In this document: in pieces, positions 16,387-25,435 of the stretch
Position numbering within the stretch: position 1 is the stretch's first letter
Layout: each line of letters begins with the position of its first letter
Assembly: GCF_900106745.1 (NCBI RefSeq)
Contig: NZ_FNNV01000001.1
Span: 1,116,001 to 1,180,000 of the forward strand
Reading direction: 5' to 3'
Length of the DNA: 64,000 bases
Source: Paenibacillus sp. CF384
GTDB lineage: Bacteria > Bacillota > Bacilli > Paenibacillales > Paenibacillaceae
The notes under the pieces: model-generated
What the model was told of the DNA's origin: nothing
The model's database searches: none
What the model saw: the letters and a program-made list of their open reading frames with translations, nothing else
Translations under genes and position numbers: made by a program

Positions 16387-16836
16387 TTAATTCATCAGAC
16401 CAAGCAGTCGTTCTACAATTTCCCCGCTCTGTTGTTTCGTCCGGCAAATCAACAGGATCGTGTCGTCCCCGCAGATTGTCCCCATTACTTCAGGCCATTC
16501 CATATTGTCAATCATCGCTCCAATCGCGTTTGCCGTACCTGGCAAGCACTTCATGACGACTAGATTATCCGTGTAATCGATATGAAGAAAGTGATCGGAC
16601 AATGTCCGCTTCAGCTTGTGAATGGAATTGGATCTCGTCTCCTGAGGCAGTGAGTATTTATAGCGTCCATCCTCGATAGGAACCTTGATCAGCTGCATTT
16701 CCTTAATATCCCTCGATATCGTCGCTTGCGTGACCTGTAAGCCTTCTAAACGTAATGTATCGACAAGCTCGTCTTGCGTCTCTACGATTTGGCTTGTGAT
16801 TAACTCGCGTATTTTCATTTGACGGACACTCTTCAT
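16387..16836 (-). CDS. argR: Arginine repressor ArgR/AhrC
   Basis: At 149 aa it has the family length. A winged-helix N-terminal domain (about 7-70; ETQDELVDTLRLEG, VTQATISRDIKEM) binds ARG boxes, and the C-terminal domain (about 80-149) carries the hexamer and arginine-binding segment GTICGDDTILLICR. In Bacillus AhrC represses arginine synthesis and activates catabolism when arginine is bound. GGAGGAAA precedes the ATG. It lies between the membrane-anchored orphan and recN, and the three genes probably share a transcript. Confidence 0.95.
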   Translation of the reverse strand: MKSVRQMKIRELITSQIVETQDELVDTLRLEGLQVTQATISRDIKEMQLIKVPIEDGRYKYSLPQETRSNSIHKLKRTLSDHFLHIDYTDNLVVMKCLPGTANAIGAMIDNMEWPEVMGTICGDDTILLICRTKQQSGEIVERLLGLMN

Positions 16837-16899
16837 AATTTCCTCCTGTTGTCACAAGATTGAATCGACCTATGCATTCGAACTTGTGCCATTACTTTG

Positions 16900-17361
16900 T
16901 TAGGACCCGAATCGAAATGTGATGATGCGAATGGTAAGCTCCTTATGATCCACAAACAGCACCCCTTCGCACTCAGGCAATAGCAGTGCGTAGACAAGCA
17001 ATCGGTCCCGAACGCCGCTGCCTGTCCAATCAATCGGCATCCGTTCACGCGCTGTTTTTACAATATAATGTTTGCCATCTTTCTCTGCAAATAAATCGAT
17101 AAATAATCGGCTGTGCAATTTAGTCCCGTCTAAATCGATCTCGATCGGGATTCGGTACTTGCCATGCGTGACCTCATAACCGGCTTTCTCCAGAAACTGT
17201 ACGTTGATATCATCATCGCGTACATCTTCTGCATCGCTAATTAGAAGCTTCGTATTCATTCCCGGCGGTTCGTGAAGCCAGCGGTAAAACATGCGATAGA
17301 GCCAGAACAAGATCAGCCCGCCAGCGACGACCATAACCAGCCAGTCCCCGTAGTTTCCCAT
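16900..17361 (-). CDS. Uncharacterised membrane-anchored protein (153 aa)
   Basis: I do not recognise a named family. The N-terminus (MGNYGDW) is followed by one hydrophobic helix (about 8-25) and a cytoplasmic domain of about 125 residues. That domain includes RLFIDLFAEKDGKHYIVKTA, a strand-turn-strand pattern like the core of PD-(D/E)XK nucleases, then RLLVYALLLP and LFVDH. The acidic residue normally two places before the core Lys is Val, so the site may be degenerate and the protein not catalytic. ATG 17361 has GGAGG 7 nt upstream. It sits between tlyA and argR, where a DNA-related role is possible but unproven. Confidence 0.6.
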   Translation of the reverse strand: MGNYGDWLVMVVAGGLILFWLYRMFYRWLHEPPGMNTKLLISDAEDVRDDDINVQFLEKAGYEVTHGKYRIPIEIDLDGTKLHSRLFIDLFAEKDGKHYIVKTARERMPIDWTGSGVRDRLLVYALLLPECEGVLFVDHKELTIRIITFRFGS

Positions 17362-17494
17362 CAGGATCCCTCCAGCATGATGATAAGGTATACCCCTATT
17401 CATTTCGCTTTATCGGAAGGTTTTCCTCTAACAAGATGACTCCATCTGCCAGAGGTTTCGGTCTAATACCGAACGTTTGTTTGGTTTCGTTCCT

Positions 17495-17522
17495 AGTGTA
17501 CCAAATTATATCCATCCTGCAA
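17495..17522 (-). promoter_or_regulatory. Candidate sigma-A promoter upstream of the orphan-argR-recN genes
   Basis: On the minus strand TTGCAG (17522-17517) and TACACT (17500-17495) are separated by 16 nt. It lies just after the tlyA terminator and about 130 nt upstream of the orphan gene. Confidence 0.45.
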
Positions 17523-17547
17523 AGAGGGGCCGCCCAAAAAAACATAA

Positions 17548-17587
17548 AAAGCCTTTCATCACGGCTGCTGCCATGAAGAAAGGCTTT
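17548..17587 (-). terminator. Rho-independent terminator of the dxs-tlyA end of the operon
   Basis: Arms around AAAGCCTTTC and GAAAGGCTTT enclose a GC-rich loop. On the minus strand the stem runs into TTTTTATGTTTTTTT. It lies 7 nt after the tlyA stop. Confidence 0.88.
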
Positions 17588-17593
17588 CATTCC

Positions 17594-18427
17594 TTACACT
17601 TTACTCTCTTGCGAGAATGTCCCAGCAGCTTCTTTCACGACGGCCGCAATAGCGTCTTCGCCCGGAGGCTCCGATTGACTGCCCGGTTCCCATCGCCAAT
17701 AAGCCAGAAATTCAATATTGCCTTCTCCGCCGGTAATCGGTGAGTAAGTGAGCTGCTCCAGCACATAACCTTCTGAAGCTGCCATTCCGAGTACTTGCCC
17801 AAGCACTTCTCGGTGTACGGCAGATTCTCGCACGACGCCGGATTTAGGCACCTTCTCGCGACCTGCCTCGAATTGCGGTTTAATGAGTGCTACAATTCCC
17901 GCTCCTTGTTTAAGCAGCGTGCCAAGCGTTGGCAGAATGAGCTTCAGTGAGATGAAGGAAACGTCAATAGTCGCAAATGTCGGCTGAGGCCCCTGCAGAT
18001 CTTCCGGAACCGTATATCTGAAGTTGGTACGCTCCATTACATTGACGCGTTCATCCTGGCGCAGAGACCAATCCAATTGATTGTAGCCGACGTCGACAGC
18101 ATACACATACGCCGCTCCGTTCTGCAGTGCACAATCCGTAAAACCGCCGGTGGAAGCGCCGATATCGAGCATAACCGCTCCACCCAGCTCCAGTTGGAAT
18201 TGCTTGATCGCCTTCTCAAGCTTCAAACCGCCGCGGCTGACATAGGGATGCAGCGCACCTTTAACAACGATAGAAGCCGTCCTAGGCACCTTCATGCCGC
18301 TCTTCTCGATACGCTCACCGTCAACGATGACAAGTCCTGCCATCAGTGCCGCCTTCGCTTTCACGCGGCTGTCGTAGAAGCCTTGCTCTACTAACAAAAT
18401 ATCAATTCGTTCTTTCGCGATCGTCAT
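17594..18427 (-). CDS. tlyA: TlyA family rRNA 2'-O-methyltransferase
   Basis: The 277-residue protein has an N-terminal S4 RNA-binding domain (about 6-65; RIDILLVEQGFYDSR) and an FtsJ/RrmJ-like methyltransferase domain with SAM motif LDIGASTGGFTDC (about 88-100), FATIDVSFISLK, and LIKPQFEAGR. In other bacteria TlyA methylates cytidines in 16S and 23S rRNA. Older annotations call it hemolysin A. It is the last gene of the xseA-xseB-ispA-dxs-tlyA series and ends at a strong terminator. The C-terminal 25 residues are loose and acidic. Confidence 0.92.
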   Translation of the reverse strand: MTIAKERIDILLVEQGFYDSRVKAKAALMAGLVIVDGERIEKSGMKVPRTASIVVKGALHPYVSRGGLKLEKAIKQFQLELGGAVMLDIGASTGGFTDCALQNGAAYVYAVDVGYNQLDWSLRQDERVNVMERTNFRYTVPEDLQGPQPTFATIDVSFISLKLILPTLGTLLKQGAGIVALIKPQFEAGREKVPKSGVVRESAVHREVLGQVLGMAASEGYVLEQLTYSPITGGEGNIEFLAYWRWEPGSQSEPPGEDAIAAVVKEAAGTFSQESKV

Positions 18428-18444
18428 CGGTTTCTCCTGCTCTT

Positions 18445-20343
18445 CTACACTTGGCCGGTTACGCGTTTGCGAAGCCGCGGCAGCAGTGTCTTCAGTTCAG
18501 CAGCCGCATGTTCGGCAGTAAGGCCGACTTCCTGCCGCTGTTCTTTAATTGACCCATGTTCCACAAATAGATCCGGAACGCCCATAATGCGAACCGAAAT
18601 ATTATGTTCATTATGCAATGAATAGAATTCCAACACCGCACTGCCCAAGCCGCCTTGTACAGCACCTTCCTCCAAGACAAGCATATTCAAACCTTCTTTA
18701 GCGATCTGCAGCAGCATCGTTTCATCCATCGGTTTAATAAATCTCGCGTTAACCACGCGTACATTGAGGCCTTCGCGTTTCAACAGTTCGGCAGCTTCTT
18801 CCGCGACTTGAACCATTGGACCGATCGCCGCGATGACTGCTGAGTCACCTTCACGCACGGTTTCCCAAGTACCAAAAGGAATCGGCTTCATTTCTTTATC
18901 AATTTGTACGCCAACTCCGTTAATTCGAGGATATCGAATCGCAATTGGCCCTTCATTATAATCGATCGCCGTCTTCATCATGCGGCGCAGCTCGTTCTCA
19001 TCCTTAGGCATCATCAGCACCATATTCGGAATGTGGCGCAAGAAAGGAATGTCGTAAACCCCTTGATGCGTCTCGCCATCCGGTCCGACGAAGCCTGCAC
19101 GGTCTATCGCAAATACGACATTCGTATTCTGGCGGCAAATGTCGTGAACGACTTGGTCATACGCACGTTGCAGGAAAGTCGAATAAACCGCATAAACCGG
19201 TTTAAGTCCTTCAAGTGCCATCGCTGCGCACATCGTTGCCGCATGCTGCTCGGCAATACCCACATCAATCATACGATTCGGATATTTGGCAGCGAATTTG
19301 ATTAACCCGGATCCGCCCGGCATCGCTGGCGTCACCGCTACAATTCGGTTATCTTCATCAGCCAGATCCATCAATGCATCGCTGAATACTTCCGTATACA
19401 TCGGCGGACCAACGGCCTTCAACACTTGACCAGACTCAATTTTGTATGGTGAGATGCCATGCCATTTATGAGAATCGGCTTCCGCCGGCGAATAGCCTTT
19501 GCCTTTAGTCGTAATAACGTGTACCAGAACCGGACCCGGTACATGGCTCGCCTGCTCCAGCAGCTCCGTCAATTGCTCCAGATCGTGACCGTCGACAGGC
19601 CCGAAGTAGGTGAATCCGAACTGTTCAAACAAAATACCGCTCATGAGCAAATATTTCACGCTGTCCTTTAATCGTTCCGCCGTCTTAGCAAGTTTGCCGC
19701 CGATTGCCGGAATTTTGTTCAACAGTTGATTCAATTCTTCCTTCGCCTTCTGATAATGGCGATCGGTTCTGATCTTGCCGAGATAATGATGTAGAGCGCC
19801 TACATTCGGCGCAATGGACATTTCATTGTCATTGAGAATGACCAATAGATTCTTCTTCTCATGCCCGATATGGTTGAGCGCTTCCAGCGCCATACCGCCG
19901 GTTAACGCGCCATCGCCGATAATCGCGACAACCTTGTTCTTCTCGCCCTTCAAATCGCGCGCGAGCGCCATTCCCATTGCAGCAGACAGCGATGTGCTGC
20001 TGTGTCCTGCTTCCCATACATCGTGCGGGCTTTCAGAGCGTTTGATGAAACCGCAAAGACCCTTATATTTACGAAGTGTATCGAATTGATCCATACGACC
20101 CGTTAACATTTTATGAACGTATGATTGATGGCCTACGTCAAAAAGAAACTTATCCTTAGGGCTGTCAAATAAATAATGCAGCGCTAAAGTAAGCTCAACG
20201 ACGCCTAAGTTCGGCGCAAGATGTCCTCCCGTCTCCGATAGCTTCTCGATGAGAAAAGCACGAATCTCAGCTGCGAGCTGTTCTAATTGTGCAACCGTGA
20301 GAGATTTCAAATCTTTAGGATCGTGAATGTGTTCCAGTAACAC
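18445..20343 (-). CDS. dxs: 1-Deoxy-D-xylulose-5-phosphate synthase
   Basis: Dxs condenses pyruvate and glyceraldehyde 3-phosphate on thiamine diphosphate, the entry step of the MEP isoprenoid route. The 632-residue protein shows the ThDP motif [13 protein letters not shown] through NDNEMSI (about 150-180), the catalytic His pair region ([10 protein letters not shown] near 70), and the transketolase C-terminal part with [22 protein letters not shown] at 20343 is chosen since GAGGAA precedes it closely, and the following LLEHI begins the family alignment; fourteen open codons upstream look non-coding. ispA, the next step's user, lies just upstream. Confidence 0.97.
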   Translation of the reverse strand: MLLEHIHDPKDLKSLTVAQLEQLAAEIRAFLIEKLSETGGHLAPNLGVVELTLALHYLFDSPKDKFLFDVGHQSYVHKMLTGRMDQFDTLRKYKGLCGFIKRSESPHDVWEAGHSSTSLSAAMGMALARDLKGEKNKVVAIIGDGALTGGMALEALNHIGHEKKNLLVILNDNEMSIAPNVGALHHYLGKIRTDRHYQKAKEELNQLLNKIPAIGGKLAKTAERLKDSVKYLLMSGILFEQFGFTYFGPVDGHDLEQLTELLEQASHVPGPVLVHVITTKGKGYSPAEADSHKWHGISPYKIESGQVLKAVGPPMYTEVFSDALMDLADEDNRIVAVTPAMPGGSGLIKFAAKYPNRMIDVGIAEQHAATMCAAMALEGLKPVYAVYSTFLQRAYDQVVHDICRQNTNVVFAIDRAGFVGPDGETHQGVYDIPFLRHIPNMVLMMPKDENELRRMMKTAIDYNEGPIAIRYPRINGVGVQIDKEMKPIPFGTWETVREGDSAVIAAIGPMVQVAEEAAELLKREGLNVRVVNARFIKPMDETMLLQIAKEGLNMLVLEEGAVQGGLGSAVLEFYSLHNEHNISVRIMGVPDLFVEHGSIKEQRQEVGLTAEHAAAELKTLLPRLRKRVTGQV

Positions 20344-20447
20344 GGTATTTCCTCGCTTTCCCGGTGGGCAATCCCCGTTGTCCAACGAACTCCAAATGTG
20401 GCTAAATTATAACATAGAACGATGCAAAAATCCCAAATCTCGCTATA

Positions 20448-21359
20448 TTAATGATCTCTGCGCATTAAATAATCCGCAATTGCGAGCAAATAATCGGGCA
20501 TTGCAAGTTTTGCTTCTGCAAGCGCCTGCTTCGCATCTTGGGTCAGCCGCTCTACGAGTGCAAGGCTTTCATCCATCCCGATCAGAAAAGGATAGGTTAC
20601 CTTCTGCTGCTCCACATCGCTTTGAACCGGCTTGCCGAGCTTCGACTCGTCACCGATCAAATCGAGAATATCGTCCTGGATTTGAAACGCCAGACCGAGC
20701 TTTCGTGCAAATTGCTGCAGCGATTCCAGCTGCTGATCGCTGGCTCCGCCGATTCGAGCACCGGCCAGCACAGAGAATACGATCAAATCGCTTGTTTTGT
20801 GCAAGTGGATATATTCCAGCTCTTCGAGTGAAGTAACGCCTTGCTCTCCAAGAATATCAGCCACTTGTCCGCCGACCATCCCCGCAGCACCAGCAAGCTT
20901 AGCGAGGTCTGCTACAATCGCAAGTGCTGTCTCCGGCGATGCGCCAAGCGCAGAAGCCTGCGTCACAGCGTAGAAAGCATGGGTGAGCAGCCCGTCGCCG
21001 GCCAGAATAGCCATTGCTTCGCCGAATACTTTATGATTCGTCAATTTGCCTCGGCGATAATCATCGTTATCCATCGCAGGCAAATCATCATGTACGAGCG
21101 AATACGTATGAATCATCTCAATCGCGCAAGCAATTGGCATCGCTTGCTTACGAGCCTTTGGATCTTGGCCGACTGCTTCGGCAGCCGTGAGCACAAGAAT
21201 CGGACGAAGACGCTTGCCGCCCGCTTGAAGGGAGTACATCATAGCTTCACGAAGCTTAGACGGAATATCCCATCCGAGCGGAAGGGATGACTGCAGCGCT
21301 TCTTCGATTTCCAGAACGGAGCGTGTTAAATAATCTGCAGTAGAAACCGAAGTTTTCAC
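20448..21359 (-). CDS. ispA: Polyprenyl diphosphate synthase (farnesyl diphosphate synthase)
   Basis: A 303-residue trans-prenyltransferase with both aspartate-rich motifs: DDLPAMDNDD (about 90-99) and DDILD (about 229-233). GGKRLRP near 52 is the substrate-binding signature. It joins IPP to allylic diphosphates to give farnesyl diphosphate, used for undecaprenyl phosphate and menaquinone side chains. Start is GTG at 21359, AGGGGAA 5 nt upstream; it begins 2 nt after the xseB stop. The short-chain type is inferred from length and operon position. Confidence 0.93.
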   Translation of the reverse strand: MKTSVSTADYLTRSVLEIEEALQSSLPLGWDIPSKLREAMMYSLQAGGKRLRPILVLTAAEAVGQDPKARKQAMPIACAIEMIHTYSLVHDDLPAMDNDDYRRGKLTNHKVFGEAMAILAGDGLLTHAFYAVTQASALGASPETALAIVADLAKLAGAAGMVGGQVADILGEQGVTSLEELEYIHLHKTSDLIVFSVLAGARIGGASDQQLESLQQFARKLGLAFQIQDDILDLIGDESKLGKPVQSDVEQQKVTYPFLIGMDESLALVERLTQDAKQALAEAKLAMPDYLLAIADYLMRRDH

Positions 21360-21361
21360 TG

Positions 21362-21619
21362 TTATTCCCCTCTATCTTCGTTTGCTTGCGCAAACGGTTT
21401 TTTATGTAAGCCATTTTCGGATTCAATTAGAACTTCGATCTTCCGTTCTACTTGTTCGAGCTTGGAGCCGCACAATGAAGAGAGCTTCATCCCTTCTTGA
21501 AAAAGCTCGATTGCCGTTTCCAGTGGAACATCGCCGCTCTCGAGCTTATTTACGATCGACTCCAAGCGCTCCATTGCCGCCTCAAAGCTCAACGCTTCTT
21601 GTTCTTTAGCTGCTGCCAT
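21362..21619 (-). CDS. xseB: Exodeoxyribonuclease VII small subunit
   Basis: An 85-residue protein with the XseB core: LSFEAAMERLESIVNKLE, then SGDVPLETAIELFQEGMKL. It forms coiled helices that bind several copies to XseA. It starts 3 nt after the xseA stop and ends 2 nt before ispA, so translation is coupled. GGGAGG lies 8 nt before the ATG. The last dozen residues are variable and polar. Confidence 0.95.
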   Translation of the reverse strand: MAAAKEQEALSFEAAMERLESIVNKLESGDVPLETAIELFQEGMKLSSLCGSKLEQVERKIEVLIESENGLHKKPFAQANEDRGE

Positions 21620-21622
21620 CTG

Positions 21623-22990
21623 TTAGGCCTCCCCTTTCATTCCCCAAACCTGACATTCCAGCTGACCATCGGCTACCTTCACGTGGAGCAAATCGCCAAG
21701 CTGTACATCGGAAACGGATTTAATGAGCTTCTGATCCTTGTCATCGTAAACCAGACTATATCCCCGGGACATGACCTTAAGGGGACTAAGTGCATCCAAC
21801 TGACGAATGGAAGCCAGTAGCTGCACCCGCCGCGCCTTCAAGCCTTGCTGCATGGTTGAGTCTAATCGAGCGGTTAACCGTTCCAGCTGTTTGGCTGCAA
21901 GCACGGCTTGAGCTCCGGGATGAACACGAGTCAATGCTCGATTAAGTGCATCGTACCGCTCTCGATGTTTCTCCGCGAAACGAATGGCTCTCGCCTTTAA
22001 TCTCTCCTCCGTTCGGTCAAGCCGTTCGGCATGCTGGAGCAGATACTTGCGCGGGTTCAAGAAAAGCGGTGATTTGCGCAGCCTTGAAAGTCGATCCTTC
22101 CGGTTCTGCAGCGTCATGCGAAGATTCTGTACGAGTCTGGATTCCACTTGTGCGAGTCGTGTTCTCATCTCTTGCATACTCGTAACAGCCAGCTCAGCTG
22201 CAGCTGTAGGCGTAGCCGCGCGAAGATCCGCCACAAAGTCAGCTATCGTAAAATCCGTCTCGTGACCGACAGCGGAAATAATCGGAATGGCTGACCTCGC
22301 AATGCTTCTTGCCACAGATTCTTCATTGAAGGCCCAAAGCTCTTCCAAAGAGCCTCCGCCCCGGCCAATTATTAATACGTCTACTTCGGCTAATCGGTTC
22401 ATGGTTTCGATCGCTTTTACAATCGATGGTGCTGCGCCAGTCCCTTGAACCAATACGGGAAAAAGCAGCACCGGCACAGAAGGGTGACGGCGCTGCAGCG
22501 TAATGATGATGTCTCTCACGGCAGCGCCGGTTGGCGAAGTAATAATTCCGATCGCTTTGGGAAAACGAGGAATCGGCCTTTTTCTGGCCCCATCAAACAG
22601 CCCCTCGTCTTGAAGCTTCCGTTTCAACTGTTCATAAGCCAGATACAGACTGCCGATTCCATCCGGCTGCATCGACGTACAATAAAATTGATAATTGCCA
22701 TCTCGTTCATAGACGGAAATATTACCGCGTGCCAGTACCTTGGCACCTTCCTTCGGGATGAACGGAAGTTTCTGATTATAGGAAGCAAACATAATGCATT
22801 TCAACCGGCTGTCTTTGTCCTTTAGGGTGAAATACATATGTCCGCTGGAATGATGCGTAAAATTTGATATTTCCCCGCGCAGCCAAACATCGCTGAGCAG
22901 CTCGTCCGATTCCAGCTTCATCCCGATATAGCGGTTTATTTCTTTAATCGAAAGTATACGCGCCGGTTCAGCCATCTTCGGATTACTCAC
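21623..22990 (-). CDS. xseA: Exodeoxyribonuclease VII large subunit
   Basis: A 455-residue nuclease that degrades single-stranded DNA to oligonucleotides. It begins with an OB-fold (about 12-110; DVWLRGEISNFTHHSSGHMYFTLKD), then the catalytic domain with ITSPTGAAVRDI and GRGGGSLEELWAFN, VGHETDFTIADFVAD, and ends in a long coiled coil. GTG 22990 overlaps the folD TGA by 4 nt; a second possible start, ATG five codons later, lies 14 nt after AAGGAG. Either start gives the same domains. Confidence 0.95.
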   Translation of the reverse strand: MSNPKMAEPARILSIKEINRYIGMKLESDELLSDVWLRGEISNFTHHSSGHMYFTLKDKDSRLKCIMFASYNQKLPFIPKEGAKVLARGNISVYERDGNYQFYCTSMQPDGIGSLYLAYEQLKRKLQDEGLFDGARKRPIPRFPKAIGIITSPTGAAVRDIIITLQRRHPSVPVLLFPVLVQGTGAAPSIVKAIETMNRLAEVDVLIIGRGGGSLEELWAFNEESVARSIARSAIPIISAVGHETDFTIADFVADLRAATPTAAAELAVTSMQEMRTRLAQVESRLVQNLRMTLQNRKDRLSRLRKSPLFLNPRKYLLQHAERLDRTEERLKARAIRFAEKHRERYDALNRALTRVHPGAQAVLAAKQLERLTARLDSTMQQGLKARRVQLLASIRQLDALSPLKVMSRGYSLVYDDKDQKLIKSVSDVQLGDLLHVKVADGQLECQVWGMKGEA

Positions 22991-23847
22991 TCCTTAATTG
23001 CGTGTTGTTGTTTAGCCGCTTTAAGTGTGTTTTGCATCAGCATGGTAATTGTCATAGGACCAACGCCGCCCGGCACAGGCGTAATATAGCCCGCTGTTTC
23101 GAGAACATCATCATAATCCACGTCGCCTGCAAGCTTGCCGTCTTCCAGACGGTTAATGCCAACATCGATTACGATAGCGCCTGGCTTAACGAACTGGCGA
23201 CCGATTGCTTTGGCTTTGCCGATTGCCACTACAAGAATATCTGCAGTACGTGCGATCTCTTCCATGTTAGCCGTTCTGGAATGACAGATCGTCACGGTTG
23301 CATGTTCTCTAAGCAGCAGCATGGAAACCGGTTTGCCGACAATATTACTGCGACCGATAACAACGGCATGTTTGCCTGCAATTGGCAGTCCTGTCCGTTT
23401 GATCATCTCGATTACACCGGCAGGCGTACATGGCAGCAAGCTGTCATCGCCGATCACGAGGTTGCCCACGCTTTCCGGGTGGAAACCATCAACATCTTTA
23501 GCCGTGCTGATTGCATCGATGACCGCTTTCTCATCAATATGCTTAGGCAGCGGCAATTGCACGAGAATGCCATGAATGTTCGTTTGATTGTTCAACTTAT
23601 CGATTAAAGCGAGCAGCTGTTCTTGCGAGGTCGCTGCATCCAGTCTATGTACTTCCGAGTAGAACCCAAGCTGCTGGCATGCTTTCTCTTTGCTTCCCAC
23701 ATAAACTTTGGAAGCCGGATCTTCACCAACCAGAACTACCGCCAGACCGGGTTTAATATCCATTGCAGCAAGCTTCGCCGCAGCTTCACTAATCTCCGAA
23801 CGAATGGCATCTGAAATGACTTTTCCCTCAATACGTTGTGCAGTCAT
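22987..23847 (-). CDS. folD: Bifunctional methylenetetrahydrofolate dehydrogenase/cyclohydrolase
   Basis: FolD interconverts 5,10-methylene-, methenyl- and 10-formyl-tetrahydrofolate in one-carbon metabolism. The 286 residues match the family length. Visible motifs: VGEDPASKVYVGSKEKAC (near 41-58; the YxxxK catalytic pair), VQLPLPKH (near 97), the NADP Rossmann segment VIGRSNIVGKPVSMLL (near 165), and the C-terminal PVPGGVGPMTI. It is followed by xseA with a 4-nt overlap. An intergenic hairpin separates it from nusB. Confidence 0.96.
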   Translation of the reverse strand: MTAQRIEGKVISDAIRSEISEAAAKLAAMDIKPGLAVVLVGEDPASKVYVGSKEKACQQLGFYSEVHRLDAATSQEQLLALIDKLNNQTNIHGILVQLPLPKHIDEKAVIDAISTAKDVDGFHPESVGNLVIGDDSLLPCTPAGVIEMIKRTGLPIAGKHAVVIGRSNIVGKPVSMLLLREHATVTICHSRTANMEEIARTADILVVAIGKAKAIGRQFVKPGAIVIDVGINRLEDGKLAGDVDYDDVLETAGYITPVPGGVGPMTITMLMQNTLKAAKQQHAIKE

Positions 23848-23888
23848 GTACTCACTCCCATTTCTGTCTATAAATATACATTTTTGTA

Positions 23889-23928
23889 AGCCCCTTAAAT
23901 CCCTCTTGATGGAGGGCTCTAAGGGGCT
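23889..23928. other. Hairpin between nusB and folD without a T tract
   Basis: Arms AGCCCCTTA (23889-23897) and TAAGGGGCT (23920-23928) pair, with an inner CCCTC/GAGGG helix. The minus-strand stem is followed by ACAAAAATG and the plus strand by CGTACTAC, so a standard terminator is unlikely. It may be an mRNA processing or stability element. Confidence 0.6.
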
Positions 23929-23971
23929 CGTACTACTCGTTATTGAGCTAATCGACTTCGTGCAATTTCAC

Positions 23972-24424
23972 TTAAGCCTTCGGTTTCAGCTCGTCCAATG
24001 CTTGAAGCAATCTTCCCAGAACACCGTTGACAAACTTACCGGATTCATCGGTTCCAAAATGCTTCGCAAGCTCGATGGCCTCGTTGATAATCGCCTTCGG
24101 CGGCACATCATCGCGGAACACCAGCTCGTAGCAAGCCAGACGCAATATTTGACGGTCGACGCGCGATAAACGATCAACCTGCCAGCCCGTTAAATAATGC
24201 TGCAGCATGTCATCAATAGCCGTCTTGCGTTCAATAACACCTTGAACCATTTCACGGACATACTCATCGATCCGTTCCACGTCTGCCGCATCGGCCTCAA
24301 TCTCGTTCTCGTCATTCACTTCGCTAACCAGCATATCGACAGCTGACGCTGCAGTTGCTTCTTCATTCATTTCCATTTGGTACAAGCTCTGTACCACAAT
24401 CTCCCGCGCTAACCTACGTTTCAT
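23972..24424 (-). CDS. nusB: Transcription antitermination factor NusB
   Basis: The 150-residue all-helical protein starts MKRRLAREIVVQSLYQMEM, the typical RNA-binding N-terminus, and ends with the second repeat (FRDDVPPKAIINEAIELAKHFG, FVNGVLG). With NusE (S10) it binds boxA RNA in rRNA leaders. ATG 24424 is chosen because AGGAGG precedes it and the family begins there; twenty-two open codons upstream are rejected. It follows the DUF2273-AmaP-Asp23 cluster, a conserved order in Bacillota. Confidence 0.96.
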   Translation of the reverse strand: MKRRLAREIVVQSLYQMEMNEEATAASAVDMLVSEVNDENEIEADAADVERIDEYVREMVQGVIERKTAIDDMLQHYLTGWQVDRLSRVDRQILRLACYELVFRDDVPPKAIINEAIELAKHFGTDESGKFVNGVLGRLLQALDELKPKA

Positions 24425-24530
24425 GGGGCCTCCTGACAATTTCGCACAGATTCGATCTACAAAATATGATCTCCTCCCTGCCCCGAACAAACATCATGCT
24501 GATGTCCGGGGTACGGAGGAGACCATAGTA

Positions 24531-24761
24531 CTATTTGAACGGCCGCCATCTCTCCATAAGCCATTCGGTTACCCGTTGCCATGGAATAATAGGGCCGCTT
24601 TGCTCGTCTTTCACTTTCCCGATCGTATAACCGACCCAAAGCAGCAAGCCGAAAAACAACATATCCCAAAATCCAACGATAAAATAAAGGAGTCCGAGAA
24701 TGATACCTACAGACACACCGGCGATCCGTCCACCATAGGTTGTCCAGATTTCCTTCCACAT
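24531..24761 (-). CDS. DUF2273 small membrane protein
   Basis: A 76-residue protein with two adjacent hydrophobic helices (about 14-32 and 34-50) and a basic C-terminus. DUF2273 proteins usually accompany AmaP and Asp23, as here, and are thought to belong to the same envelope-stress complex at the membrane; the exact role is not known. The ATG at 24761 has AGGGG 8 nt upstream; GTG and ATG codons a few residues earlier are too close to the ribosome site. It starts 11 nt after the amaP stop. Confidence 0.8.
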   Translation of the reverse strand: MWKEIWTTYGGRIAGVSVGIILGLLYFIVGFWDMLFFGLLLWVGYTIGKVKDEQSGPIIPWQRVTEWLMERWRPFK

Positions 24762-24772
24762 CGGCATCACCC

Positions 24773-25336
24773 CTATTCTACGCGACTTTTGAAGTTCGCG
24801 GTTTGGATGATGTTAGCTACAAATACGGACACGCCTGCTACAGGAATACCTGTAATCTCTTCCACATGGGATTTGACAGCACGCTGTATTTCTTCCGTCA
24901 ATGTCGGAATAGAGCTCTCACCATCTGCAATGGCACGAAGCGAAACCTCGATACCCGCTTCACTGATTCTGATCCGCGCCTTTAAATCCTTGACACCTTT
25001 CTGACGGCTCGCCGCTTTAAGCGCCAAGTTCTCCACCGTTTCCAGCGAAATGCGAATATCTCCGAATTCCGTCCGTTGGTCAATCGAAGGTGCCGAAGCA
25101 TTGCTGCGACGAAGCGCTAAGTATAGGAAACGAAGACTGATCAATAACACAATCGTGGAAACAATAATAACCGTCGCTTGCAGCCAGCGGTACTCTCCGC
25201 CGTACAAATTATGTACCAGGTTGTTCAGCCATTCTTCCGGAAACCAATATACGCCTGCACTAAACGCGATAACGGCTACAGCGCCAATCGCGATGCTGTA
25301 TAGAAACAGCAGAAGCTTGTCCAACACTCTTATCAA
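24773..25336 (-). CDS. amaP: Alkaline shock response membrane anchor protein AmaP
   Basis: A 187-residue protein with two N-terminal membrane helices (about 8-30 and 53-75) and a C-terminal Asp23-like domain (about 95-187; RISEAGIEVSLRAIADG, EEITGIPVAGVSVFV). AmaP holds Asp23 at the membrane in staphylococci. Start is TTG at 25336, GAGGAGG 8 nt upstream. The Asp23-family gene lies just upstream after a hairpin, DUF2273 just downstream, so the three form one functional group. Confidence 0.88.
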   Translation of the reverse strand: MIRVLDKLLLFLYSIAIGAVAVIAFSAGVYWFPEEWLNNLVHNLYGGEYRWLQATVIIVSTIVLLISLRFLYLALRRSNASAPSIDQRTEFGDIRISLETVENLALKAASRQKGVKDLKARIRISEAGIEVSLRAIADGESSIPTLTEEIQRAVKSHVEEITGIPVAGVSVFVANIIQTANFKSRVE

Positions 25337-25367
25337 CGAGAGTTCCTCCTCGGGCGGACTAGATAAA

Positions 25368-25407
25368 ACCCCCTAGTGCCGAGCGGCAAGCCCAACCACT
25401 AAGGGGT
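25368..25407 (-). terminator. Terminator after the Asp23-family gene
   Basis: Arms at 25368-25378 and 25397-25407 pair with one mismatch; on the minus strand the stem is followed by TTTTATC. It could reduce read-through from the Asp23 gene into amaP. Confidence 0.7.
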
Positions 25408-25435
25408 ATGTCGTCATACATTCACGATTGATCCG

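Noticed and set aside
17396-17590. 64-codon frame between tlyA and the orphan gene
   Set aside because: It would begin inside the tlyA terminator and run through the likely promoter, with no ribosome site at its start codons.
23889-23928. Rho-independent terminator for nusB
   Set aside because: The stem is good but neither strand has a T run after it; listed only as a hairpin.
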